This document shows positions 26,713 to 34,424 of a DNA stretch of 54,462 bases, piece by piece (the first letter of the stretch is position 1; each line of letters starts with the position of its first letter). The position numbers and the translations under genes are program-made. Under the pieces are notes generated by a model. That model saw only the letters and a program-made list of their open reading frames with translations. It did no database searches and was not told the DNA's origin. The DNA lies in NCBI GenBank assembly GCA_022825925.1, contig JAJDVW010000146.1:1-54462 (forward strand). The letters are read 5' to 3'. This DNA is from Pseudomonadales bacterium. Lineage in GTDB: Bacteria; Pseudomonadota; Gammaproteobacteria; Pseudomonadales; Azotimanducaceae.

Positions 26713-28263
26713 TCACGGCCGGTAGCTCAGTCCGGCCACCGGCCCGAGCTGGGTCCGGACCACCTTCCACGCGTCCTCGAGGAAGTCCACGAGCAGCGGG
26801 CGCGTGTCGCGCGGGTCGATGATCTCCTCGATGCCGAACGCGTGGGCGTTGCGGAACGGGGAGGAGATGGCCTGCAGGCGGTCCTCGATCTCGCGGCGTT
26901 TCGCATCCGGGTCCGGGGCGGTCTCGATCTCGCGCTTGTAGGCGATGGCCGTGCCGCCCTCGATGTGCATGGAACCGCCGTGGGTGGAGGGCCAGGCGTA
27001 ACGTCGGTAGAGGCCCTTGCGCCGGAGGTGCAGGCCGCCGGCGACGCCGTACAGGCGCCGCAGCACGAAGCAGATGTATGGCGTCCGCGTCTGGTGCAAC
27101 GCGGCGACCACCCGCGCCCCGGCGCGCACGATCCCCGCCTGCTCCTGCGCGGGACCCACCGAGAACCCGGGCTCGTCCGCGAAGTACACCACCGGGAGGT
27201 GGAACGTTTCGCAGAGATCCAGGAGCCGGATCGTCTTCTCGCCGGCGGCGATGTCCATGGAACCGCCGTTGAACTTGGGGTGGTTGGCCATCACCCCGCA
27301 CGGGACGCCGTTCACGCGGGCGAGCCCGGTGACGCGCGCGCGGCCGTAGTGCGGGCCGGTCTCGAAGAAGCTGTCGCGGTCGAGCACGGCCTCCAGGATG
27401 CGGCGCGGCTCGAAGATCCTGCGCCGGTCGCGGGGCACGGCGGACAGCAGGGCCTCTTCGCGGCGGTCCGGCGGGTCGTCGGCCTCGAGCCGCGGCGGCG
27501 GTTCGTACACGCTCTGGGGGAGGTACGAGAGGAAGCGGCGCACCTGCGCGATGGCGTCGGCTTCGCTGGACGCGGCGTTCATGACGACGCCGTTTTTGAG
27601 CTGGACGCGCTCGTCGCCGAGGTCCTCCTTGGCGATGGTCCGCCCGGTCGCCTGTTCGACCACCTTGGGGCCGGCGACGAAGACGTGGCTGGTGCCGCGG
27701 ACCATGACGTTGAAGTGGCTCAGGCACACCTGCACCGCGGGCAGGCCCGCCACCGACCCGAGGACGGCGGCGGCCACCGGCACCGTCTGCAGCAGCTCCA
27801 CGCCGAGGGCGCCGGCCGGATTTCCGGGCAGGTAGGTGCGGCCGATCTTCTCGAACGTCTTCACGCTGCCGCCGGTCGCGTCGAGGAGCCGCACGTAGGG
27901 GATGCGACTCGAGAGCGCGAGGTTCTCGATGAACTCCGACTTGTTGCCGACCGCCGCATCCGAGGCGCCGCCCCGGATCGTGAAGTCGCCTCCGGAGAAC
28001 GCCACCTTGCGGCCCTCCACGCGGCACGTCCCGATCACGGTGTTGGACGGCTTCAGGTGCTCGACGCGGTCCCCGTCCCAGCGCGCCGTCCCCGCCAGCG
28101 CGCCGACCTCGTGAAAGCTGTCCGGATCCGCCAGCAGGTCGATCCGCTCCCGGACCGTGAGCTTGCCCCGCCCGTGCTGGAAGGCGACGCCGTCGGCCCC
28201 GCCCATCTCCCGCGCCATCGCCGTCTGGCGGGCGAGTTCGTCTACGTCGGATTGCCAGCTCAT
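26713..28263 (-). CDS. acyl-CoA carboxylase carboxyltransferase (beta) subunit
   Basis: This 516-aa crotonase-like double-domain protein is related to propionyl-/methylcrotonyl-CoA carboxylase beta. The N-terminal half carries KLTVRERIDLLADPDSF and FTIRGGASDA. The C-terminal half carries GVMANHPKFNGGSMD and STHGGSMHIEGG. It transfers carboxyl between carboxybiotin and an acyl-CoA. No biotin carboxylase or biotin carrier gene is nearby. It may be partnered elsewhere, or belong to a decarboxylase-type complex next to the sodium antiporter; the latter is speculation. I chose the ATG at 28263; an ATG at 28281 or GTG at 28305 would extend it. Confidence 0.88.
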   Translation of the reverse strand: MSWQSDVDELARQTAMAREMGGADGVAFQHGRGKLTVRERIDLLADPDSFHEVGALAGTARWDGDRVEHLKPSNTVIGTCRVEGRKVAFSGGDFTIRGGASDAAVGNKSEFIENLALSSRIPYVRLLDATGGSVKTFEKIGRTYLPGNPAGALGVELLQTVPVAAAVLGSVAGLPAVQVCLSHFNVMVRGTSHVFVAGPKVVEQATGRTIAKEDLGDERVQLKNGVVMNAASSEADAIAQVRRFLSYLPQSVYEPPPRLEADDPPDRREEALLSAVPRDRRRIFEPRRILEAVLDRDSFFETGPHYGRARVTGLARVNGVPCGVMANHPKFNGGSMDIAAGEKTIRLLDLCETFHLPVVYFADEPGFSVGPAQEQAGIVRAGARVVAALHQTRTPYICFVLRRLYGVAGGLHLRRKGLYRRYAWPSTHGGSMHIEGGTAIAYKREIETAPDPDAKRREIEDRLQAISSPFRNAHAFGIEEIIDPRDTRPLLVDFLEDAWKVVRTQLGPVAGLSYRP

Positions 28264-28301
28264 GGATTTGGAGTATGGCATAGGGCCGCGGGGGCCTTGG
28301 G

Positions 28302-29528
28302 TCACTCGTGGCGGAGGGCCTCGATGGGGTCGAGGCGCGCCGCGCGCATGGCCGGCAGGACGCCGAAGGCGACGCCGACGAGTGCCGAGAAGACGAGGGC
28401 GAGGACCGCTGCCGAGAGCGGGGGGATCGGAGTGGGGAAGTCCGGTATCAGGCTCGCCACGAACGCGGCGATGCCGCCCCCGACGAAGAGTCCGAGCACG
28501 CCGCCGAGCACGGACAGCGTCATTGCCTCGAACAGGAACTGGAGCAGGACGTGGTGGTGCGTGGCGCCGAGCGCCTTGCAGATGCCGATCTCCCGGGTTC
28601 GTTCCGTGACCGACACGAGCATCACGTTCATCACGCCGACTCCCGCGACCAAGAGGGATATGCCGACCATCCCGCCGACGAACGTCGTGATCGTGGTGGC
28701 CACCGCGTCGAACGCCTCCGCCACTTCTTCAGCGGTCTGGACTCGGAAGTCGTCCTGATCGCCGGGATCGAGATCATGAGCTTGGCGCAGCAACGTTCGG
28801 ATGCGCTCGGCGATCGCCTGCCGGCGGGACGGGTCCAGCGCCGTGAGATGGATGAGCAGGTCGGGGGGCTGGTGCGGACCCGCCATGCTGCGCATGGTTT
28901 CATAGGGGAGCAGCACGTGATGGTCGGGGTTCGCTCCGAGCAGCGCTCCCTTGCGCTCCATTACGCCGACCACGCGGCACCACTCGCCGGCGAGGCCGAT
29001 GAATTGCCCCATCGGGTCATCTCCCATGCTCAGTGACTCGAGGGTCTTCTCGCCGATGACGCAGACGCGCCGGCGTTGGCGGTCGTCGGCCGGTGAAAGA
29101 AAACGGCCCTGGGCGGGGAAACTGTTGTACACCTCTTGGTAGCTGTGCGTCGTGCCGCGAATCTGGACCATGGTCGAGTGCGCGCCGTAACGGACTTGGT
29201 CGTGGGTGACGAGCAGGGGGGTCACGTTGCTCACGCCGTCCACGCGCGTCTCGATCAGCTTGAGATCTTCCTCCGTCAGTCGGGCGCGGCGCCCCCTCAG
29301 TGCATCGTCGAGCGGCGTCATGGCGCTGACCGAGAGGCTCTGTCCGCCCAGACCGGCGAACTGGCTGGCGATCGCGGATTGCAGGCCGTCCAGCAGCGCC
29401 ACCACGGCCACGATGGACGCGACGCCGATGACCACGCCGAGCGTCGTCAGGGAGCTACGCAGACCGTGCGCGGCCAGGGAGCCCACCGCGGAGCGGAGGC
29501 ACTCGGCCAAGGCGGCGGCGACCCTCAT
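28302..29528 (-). CDS. MacB-type ABC transporter permease
   Basis: The 408-aa protein has the FtsX/MacB permease plan. One N-terminal TM (SLTTLGVVIGVASIVAVVAL, about 25-44) precedes a large periplasmic MacB_PCD domain (about 48-270). Three C-terminal TMs follow around a FVGGMVGISLLVAGVGVMN segment near 285. Unlike fused MacB, the ATPase is a separate gene 9 bases upstream. With the adaptor gene before that it forms an MacAB-like exporter. In context it is the last gene of the peptide-linked array at 28.3-34.3 kb, where it could export the product or confer self-protection. Confidence 0.9.
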   Translation of the reverse strand: MRVAAALAECLRSAVGSLAAHGLRSSLTTLGVVIGVASIVAVVALLDGLQSAIASQFAGLGGQSLSVSAMTPLDDALRGRRARLTEEDLKLIETRVDGVSNVTPLLVTHDQVRYGAHSTMVQIRGTTHSYQEVYNSFPAQGRFLSPADDRQRRRVCVIGEKTLESLSMGDDPMGQFIGLAGEWCRVVGVMERKGALLGANPDHHVLLPYETMRSMAGPHQPPDLLIHLTALDPSRRQAIAERIRTLLRQAHDLDPGDQDDFRVQTAEEVAEAFDAVATTITTFVGGMVGISLLVAGVGVMNVMLVSVTERTREIGICKALGATHHHVLLQFLFEAMTLSVLGGVLGLFVGGGIAAFVASLIPDFPTPIPPLSAAVLALVFSALVGVAFGVLPAMRAARLDPIEALRHE

Positions 29529-29537
29529 GCGCCTCGT

Positions 29538-30218
29538 TCAACCCCGCTCGTCGCGCACGATCCGACCGTCCGCCAGTTCGACGGTTCGTTGGCAGCGGGT
29601 CGCGATGTTGGCCTCATGGGTGACGATGAGGATCGTCTGGCCCTCGTCGTGCAGTGCGTCGAGCAGATCCATCACCTGGGCCGTGGCCGTGGAGTCGAGG
29701 TTGCCGGTGGGTTCGTCCGCCAGCACGATGGAGGGTCGGCCGACGAAGGCTCTCGCGATGGCGACGCGTTGCCGTTGCCCGCCGGACAACTGCGCGGGCA
29801 AGTGAGCCGCGCGATCCTGGAGGCCGACCCGCGTCAGGGCGGCGAGCGCCAACCGCCGTCGCTCGCGCAGGGGGACGCCGCCATAGACGAGGGGCTGCAT
29901 GACGTTGCCGAGCGCCGTGAGCCGAGGCAGCAGGTGGAAGCTCTGGAACACGAAGCCGATCTCGGCGTTGCGGATGCGAGCCAGACGCCGTGGGTCCTGC
30001 GCGGACATGTCCCGTCCGTTCAGCATGTACTCGCCGGACGTCGGGGTGTCGAGGCAGCCGATGATGCCGAGCAGGGTCGACTTGCCGGAGCCCGAAGCTC
30101 CGATGATCGCGACCCGCTGACCCCGGGCGATGGAGAGGTCCACGTCGTCCAATGCGGCGACGGAGTTGTCGCCCACGTCGTAGCGCTTGTCGATGCCCTT
30201 GAGCCTGATGAGCGGCAT
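29538..30218 (-). CDS. ABC transporter ATP-binding protein (LolD/MacB type)
   Basis: This 226-aa ATPase has Walker A GASGSGKST (40-48), a Q-loop near FQSFHLLP, signature LSGGQRQRVAIARA (144-157), Walker B IVLADEPTGNLD (164-175) and the H-loop in IVTHE. All catalytic residues are intact. The MacB/LolD subtype energises mechanotransmission export rather than import. Its start overlaps the adaptor gene stop (TGATG) and it ends 9 bases before the permease gene. Confidence 0.95.
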   Translation of the reverse strand: MPLIRLKGIDKRYDVGDNSVAALDDVDLSIARGQRVAIIGASGSGKSTLLGIIGCLDTPTSGEYMLNGRDMSAQDPRRLARIRNAEIGFVFQSFHLLPRLTALGNVMQPLVYGGVPLRERRRLALAALTRVGLQDRAAHLPAQLSGGQRQRVAIARAFVGRPSIVLADEPTGNLDSTATAQVMDLLDALHDEGQTILIVTHEANIATRCQRTVELADGRIVRDERG

Positions 30219-31435
30219 CAGCTCTCCAAGGGTCCGTCTGATGCCTCCTGACTCATGTCCGCGGAATCCACTTGGACCGCGTCGCCATCGCGCAGGCCAC
30301 GCAGCGTGCGGCCCGGTCCCCGGACCACGCGGTCCCCTTCCACCAAGCCGGAGAGCACGTGCTGGTAGGCGTCGTCGGATCGGCCCGTGACGACCGGCGC
30401 CAGGTGGACCGAGCCGCCCCGCACCACGAACACGGCCTTGCCCGAGGCGCCCTCGACGGTCTTGTCGGACATGATCGCCTCGATCGGGACGGCGAGTTCC
30501 TCCTCGCCGTCGTGCGTGAGAATCTCCGCGCGACAGGACATGCCGGGGCGGAGGCGGAACGCCTTCGAGGCCGCCAGGCGGATCTTCGTGACGAACGACA
30601 GGCTCCGGCGGGGTTCCTGGATCTTCGCGGTGTTGGCGATGAACGCGATGCGGCCCGTCATGGGTTGATCGGGATGCGCGACCGCGACGACCTCCGCGGC
30701 CTGGCCCAAGCGCACCGCCGCGATGTCGGCTTCGTCCACGTACACCTCGGCGATGATGCGGCCGGGGTCGGCGATGGTCATGAGATGGCTGCCCGGAATG
30801 TTCGTAGAACTCGGGATGGCGGTTTCCCCCGCGTCGACGTCGAGCGCCGTCACGACGCCGTCGATCGGTGCGCGGATGCGGGTCTTCGCGAGCCGATCTT
30901 CCGCCTGGCCGAGACCTGCGCGGGCTTGCTCCAGGCGTTCCAGGCTTGATCGCAGGTCGATCCGCGCAAGTTCCAGCTCGTGCGCAACGGCCTCCAGCGA
31001 GTGGGCGTCGAGCACTCCTTCCTCGAAGAGTCGCGCGCTCCTTTCCTCCTGCCGCTGCAGGCTGTCGATCCTGGCCGTCGCGCGGTCGATGTCGATCTCC
31101 TGAAGCCGCACGGCGGCGCGAGCCCGCGCGACCTCGGCGGCGTACGCTTCGCTGTCGATCACCAGCACGAGCTGGCCGCGCCTCACGGCCTGGCCTTCGG
31201 AGACGTGGATGGCCGTGATCGTCCCCAGGACTTCGCTCGTTAGCCTGACTTCCTCTTCGTGGGTGATCTGGCCGGACGCGAGGACGGACGGCCGCAGCAA
31301 CCGTTGGCTGGCCAGCGCCGTCTCCACGAACTGCCCCGCGTCGGCGGAGAAGGTCCCGCTCGCGAGGGACGCGGACACCAATAGAGCGGCAATGGCGATC
31401 AACGCCGCGCTTCTCTTTCGCTGCGGCGTGTTCAC
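30218..31435 (-). CDS. HlyD/MacA-family periplasmic adaptor
   Basis: This 405-aa membrane-fusion protein starts at a GTG at 31435. Its N-terminal signal-anchor (ALIAIAALLVSASLASG) precedes a lipoyl half-motif with GTITAIHVSEGQAVRRGQ near 72-89. A helical hairpin follows (about 95-170), then the second lipoyl half (TRIRAPIDGVVTALDVDAG), beta-barrel and membrane-proximal domains. It should link the ABC permease to an outer-membrane duct. No TolC-like gene is in the window. It is 52 bases downstream of the second multi-TM gene in the array. Confidence 0.92.
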   Translation of the reverse strand: MNTPQRKRSAALIAIAALLVSASLASGTFSADAGQFVETALASQRLLRPSVLASGQITHEEEVRLTSEVLGTITAIHVSEGQAVRRGQLVLVIDSEAYAAEVARARAAVRLQEIDIDRATARIDSLQRQEERSARLFEEGVLDAHSLEAVAHELELARIDLRSSLERLEQARAGLGQAEDRLAKTRIRAPIDGVVTALDVDAGETAIPSSTNIPGSHLMTIADPGRIIAEVYVDEADIAAVRLGQAAEVVAVAHPDQPMTGRIAFIANTAKIQEPRRSLSFVTKIRLAASKAFRLRPGMSCRAEILTHDGEEELAVPIEAIMSDKTVEGASGKAVFVVRGGSVHLAPVVTGRSDDAYQHVLSGLVEGDRVVRGPGRTLRGLRDGDAVQVDSADMSQEASDGPLES

Positions 31436-31487
31436 TGGCCGGTAGGGTTCGCCGCCGACGTTCGCGGCCCTTGTGGACCCACCGCGC

Positions 31488-32090
31488 TCAGCCCGGCAGC
31501 AACGCGGCCAGCGCCACCAAGCCGGCGCCGAGCGCCACCACCACCGAGGCCGCGAAGGCGAGGGAGATCAGCGCGCTGAGACGGTCGGCGACACGCGACA
31601 GGAGCAGGAAGACGACCAGGAAGAACGCTGCGAGGGTGACGTACTGTATCGTCTCCAGCCAGGGCGTCACGAACTCCACGCTCGTCCCCGCCCGCGGCGA
31701 CAGCATGTCCTCGCGGGTCAGGGGTTGGGGCGGATCGACGGTGATCCAGACGGCCAACAGAACGGCGTAGCAGGCGAAAACCCACAGACCGCCACCCAGG
31801 GCGCGGGCGATGGCGCGGACGTCCGTGGGCCCGTTGAGCCACCGTATCGTCAGGCCGCAGCAGAGGCCGAACGCGATGGCCACGCCGGCCGCGAGCCCCA
31901 TCAGGCTCGCCGCGGTGACGTAGGCCGAGAGCTTCGCCGGCGCCTGCAGCACCGCCGGCGACACCCCGGCCACCAGATGTTCGACGCCGACCGCCGTGAG
32001 GATGGCGTACCCCGCGACGCAGATGAACGCGGGAGTGAGGGGGGACCGCGCGATGCGGCGCGAGACGGGCGTGTCGACGTCAGTATTCAC
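31488..32090 (-). CDS. multi-TM membrane protein of unknown function (peptide array)
   Basis: This 200-aa protein starts at a GTG at 32090, overlapping the SpoIIM-like gene stop (GTGA). It has about five hydrophobic segments (roughly 20-40, 55-80, 98-118, 145-165 and 175-198). A short Pro-rich loop (DPPQPLTREDM) sits between the third and fourth. No family is recognised; Yip1-like proteins have a similar layout. Small multi-TM proteins of unclear role accompany SpoIIM/DUF95 proteins in circular bacteriocin loci, often as immunity factors. That role is a possibility here only by context. Confidence 0.7.
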   Translation of the reverse strand: MNTDVDTPVSRRIARSPLTPAFICVAGYAILTAVGVEHLVAGVSPAVLQAPAKLSAYVTAASLMGLAAGVAIAFGLCCGLTIRWLNGPTDVRAIARALGGGLWVFACYAVLLAVWITVDPPQPLTREDMLSPRAGTSVEFVTPWLETIQYVTLAAFFLVVFLLLSRVADRLSALISLAFAASVVVALGAGLVALAALLPG

Positions 32091-32665
32091 CGTCCGGCTC
32101 CTGCTTGCGCGATCGGCACGGTGACGAAGACCTCGATGGCCGCCGCGACCGCGATCACGAAAACGCCCCAAGCGGCTGGACGCAGGACGCCCGCCAGGGG
32201 AGCCCGGCCAGAGGTCCCGCTGAACCATGCGGACAGCAGCGCGGGACCTCGCAGCCCAACCGCGCCGGCGAGCAGGAAGGCCCCGAGTTCCGGGACGGCG
32301 TGGGGAAGCGTCAGCAACGCGAGGTGTTTGACGGGCATCCCCGCGCCTAGGGCGAAGCCGGCGATCTGGCCGAGGGCGACGCCGTTGAAGGCAAGGAGGG
32401 CCACGGTGGTCAATCCGCCGGAGACGAGTCCGCACAGCAGCCAGAGGTAGACGGACAGGTTGCGGCCGAAGATGCCGATGTAAAGGCGGGTTGGCGGGGT
32501 CTCCGGCTTGCCGGCGTCGACGACGCGCTCGAGGCTTTGGTTTGGCCTCTCCGCGGCGACCAGCGCCTCGATGGTTTGCGCGGCGACCGCGCCGCCCGCG
32601 ACCGCGCCGGTCCCCCAGATCGCCGCCGCGGCGGCGAGCCCGCGGATCCACGGTTTCGATGGCAT
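32087..32665 (-). CDS. SpoIIM/DUF95-family membrane protein
   Basis: The 192-aa product has an N-terminal TM (about 10-30), a polar loop, and then the SpoIIM core. That core comprises FGRNLSVYLWLLCGLVSGG near 67-85, LLAFNGVALGQIAGF near 91-105 and LPHAVPELGAFLLAGAVGL near 119-137, plus a last TM near 165-185. The NGVxLG and LPHxxxEL patterns are diagnostic for the family. Family members occur in sporulation, in MoxR/RDD clusters, and as the hallmark maturation/export component of circular bacteriocin operons. The peptide, protease and exporter neighbours here favour the third context. Confidence 0.88.
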   Translation of the reverse strand: MPSKPWIRGLAAAAAIWGTGAVAGGAVAAQTIEALVAAERPNQSLERVVDAGKPETPPTRLYIGIFGRNLSVYLWLLCGLVSGGLTTVALLAFNGVALGQIAGFALGAGMPVKHLALLTLPHAVPELGAFLLAGAVGLRGPALLSAWFSGTSGRAPLAGVLRPAAWGVFVIAVAAAIEVFVTVPIAQAGAGR

Positions 32666-32704
32666 TCGCGTGACGCTCCTTTTCGTTGACGCGACGATTG
32701 CGCT

Positions 32705-33829
32705 CTACGCGGACATCGGCGCAGGCGGCAGCTTCCGCAGCGCATCGATCCGGTCGTCGGTCGTCGGATGGGTGAGGCTCTTCTTGTCGCGCGGTACGTC
32801 CCGGAGTTCGCACAGACGGTCCAGGGCATCGATCATCTGCTCGGGACTCTCGAGCAGTTCCGCCGCCAGGCGATCCGCGCCGTACTCGAGCCGGCGGCTC
32901 ACGAGACCCGGCAGGACGATGTAGGCGAGAGGCGCGGCGAATGCGGCGTAGGTCATTCCGAGTAGGGGACCCACGGCGGTGGAGAGGTTCACGTTCGGGT
33001 TGACGAAGTGGACGAGGACGGTCGCGTAGCAGGTGGCCCCGGCCACGATGGCCGCCACCAGCTTGAGCATGTCGCGTCGCACTACGTGCGCGATTTCGTG
33101 CGCCAGGACCGCCCTTAGCTGCATGGTGCTCATCCCGGCGACCAACCCACCGCCGACGACGACAAGATTGCGGAACAGGCCCCCGGTGGCGTAGGCGTTG
33201 TTTTCCCGGCCTTCGTGTACCCGAACCTGGAAGCGGGGCACGCGCTTGCGCTTCGAGACTTCCGCCAGCCAGGCGTCGAGTTCGGCATGGGGCGTGTCGC
33301 GCAGCCGCCGTGACCTCCAGAACTGCAGCCAGGGCGACAGGCAGGTTTCGTACAGCGGGAACAGGCTCGCCGCGAGAGGTACCAGGAGGAAGGAAAACGC
33401 CGAACCACCCAGGGCGAACATCCAGAAGACGATCCCGAACGCGCCGCAGACGCCCACGCCGCCCCAGCAGATGGCCCGCGCCTCCATCCGCCACGTCCTG
33501 TCGTGTCTCTCCGGCGCGCGCGACGCCCAGAGATATGACCAACGCCCCACATCGAGGATGAGCACGCGCGCATGCACGTAGAAGAGGAATCCGAGAGCCG
33601 CCCCAATCACGGGGAGCGGGTACGCGTCCGGTTCCCCGAGGAGCGCGCCCACGGCGGGTACCGACCAAGTCGCCAAGCCCGCCGAGACGGCGACGGCGAA
33701 CGTCCACCCGGCCGCCATGGTCGAGCGGCGGACCCCGGCCGGCATGTCGCCGTCGGGCGGTCGCCCGTGCAGCAACCACAGGGCCAGCGCGGCTGCCGCG
33801 CCGATGACTACGGTGAAGGCGACGAACAT
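32705..33829 (-). CDS. M48-family membrane metalloprotease (peptide array)
   Basis: This 374-aa protein has at least five TM segments. Its zinc site is HEIAH (His244, Glu245, His248) in VLAHEIAHVVRRD, with the third ligand Glu315 in RRLEYGADRLAAEL. It resembles HtpX/Ste24-type peptidases, which process membrane or prenylated substrates. A hydrophobic pair flanks HEXXH, placing the active site near the membrane. Lying between the peptide gene and the SpoIIM-like gene, it is a candidate leader peptidase or maturation enzyme. That role is inferred from position. Confidence 0.9.
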   Translation of the reverse strand: MFVAFTVVIGAAAALALWLLHGRPPDGDMPAGVRRSTMAAGWTFAVAVSAGLATWSVPAVGALLGEPDAYPLPVIGAALGFLFYVHARVLILDVGRWSYLWASRAPERHDRTWRMEARAICWGGVGVCGAFGIVFWMFALGGSAFSFLLVPLAASLFPLYETCLSPWLQFWRSRRLRDTPHAELDAWLAEVSKRKRVPRFQVRVHEGRENNAYATGGLFRNLVVVGGGLVAGMSTMQLRAVLAHEIAHVVRRDMLKLVAAIVAGATCYATVLVHFVNPNVNLSTAVGPLLGMTYAAFAAPLAYIVLPGLVSRRLEYGADRLAAELLESPEQMIDALDRLCELRDVPRDKKSLTHPTTDDRIDALRKLPPAPMSA

Positions 33830-33836
33830 CGGGAGA

Positions 33837-33968
33837 TCATCCAGTGGGGAATCGGTATGGGCGACGAAGCCGGGTGCGCCGAAGTGTCCCGCCGCCGTCC
33901 TTTCGCCGGAGGTTCCCGAGCTTGCGCCGGGGCGTCGCGGCAGCCAGGGCGGCGGCGGGGTTCAACAT
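33837..33968 (-). CDS. possible 43-aa basic ORF between peptide and protease genes
   Basis: ATG to TGA encodes an Arg/Lys-rich peptide (core RRKLGNLRRKDGGG) with a small Ala-rich N-terminus. It fills the 172-base gap between the precursor peptide gene and the protease gene, and ends 8 bases before the protease start. There is no clear ribosome-binding site. High-GC DNA throws up such ORFs by chance, so support is weak. Confidence 0.25.
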   Translation of the reverse strand: MLNPAAALAAATPRRKLGNLRRKDGGGTLRRTRLRRPYRFPTG

Positions 33969-34001
33969 GCCGGGAAGCCCGTCATGTGGTTGCGGATGGG
34001 C

Positions 34002-34283
34002 CTACACGGCGCCCAGACCGCCTCCGACGACGGTGCCGACCGGTCCGAGGGTGGAACCGGCCAGGCCGCCGAGCGCCCCACCGACGCCTTGGCCCGCGGC
34101 CATGGCGAGGTCGTAGACGACGCTGTCCATCCTCGACCAACCCATCCACTTGAACGTGTAGTGCACGACGGCCCAGCCGGCCTGCCCGGTGGGCACCGGG
34201 TCGGCCGCCTCCGCTTCGGGCGTCAGGGCCCAGGCGGAAACCGTCAGGCCGCAGGCGGCGATCAGAGTCAGCAACTTCTTCAT
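34002..34283 (-). CDS. precursor-like peptide with Sec leader and glycine-zipper tail (putative bacteriocin/RiPP-type precursor)
   Basis: The 93-aa product starts at ATG 34283 behind AAGGAGAGAG. A Sec-type leader (residues 1-26: two Lys, hydrophobic core, TPEAEA ending in AxA) leaves a predicted mature peptide of about 67 residues with no Cys. That part has an aromatic N-terminal half (GWAVVHYTFKWMGWSRM) and a C-terminal glycine zipper (GGALGGLAGSTLG, GTVVGGGLGAV). Size and hydrophobicity fit circular bacteriocins (58-70 aa). Leader Cys11 in LIAAC looks lipobox-like, but the hydrophobic run before it is too short. Alternative: a glycine-zipper envelope peptide such as the 17-kDa antigen type. 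It is the first gene of the array through to the MacB-type permease. Confidence 0.72.
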   Translation of the reverse strand: MKKLLTLIAACGLTVSAWALTPEAEAADPVPTGQAGWAVVHYTFKWMGWSRMDSVVYDLAMAAGQGVGGALGGLAGSTLGPVGTVVGGGLGAV

Positions 34284-34329
34284 TTCTCTCTCCTTGAGTT
34301 TCAGTGGAAGTTGAGTGGTGACTTTACGC

Positions 34330-34345
34330 GGGCCCACGGTGGCCC
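34330..34345 (-). repeat. inverted repeat upstream of the peptide gene
   Basis: GGGCC-CACGGT-GGCCC lies about 50 bases upstream of the peptide start. In the minus-strand transcript it forms a 5-bp GC stem. It is followed by no T-run in that direction, so an operator or 5' leader hairpin is more likely than a terminator. Confidence 0.4.
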
Positions 34346-34424
34346 AAAATGGCCGATCACTCCGCGACGTGTGAGACATCGCCGTCTTTGCGTGTCGGAT
34401 GATGCCCTTCGCTTGGGGTCTCGC

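Noticed and set aside
34002..34283. Lipoprotein interpretation of the small peptide (IAAC motif at Cys11)
   Set aside because: Only about seven hydrophobic residues precede the Cys, while a full signal peptide with an AxA site continues past it.
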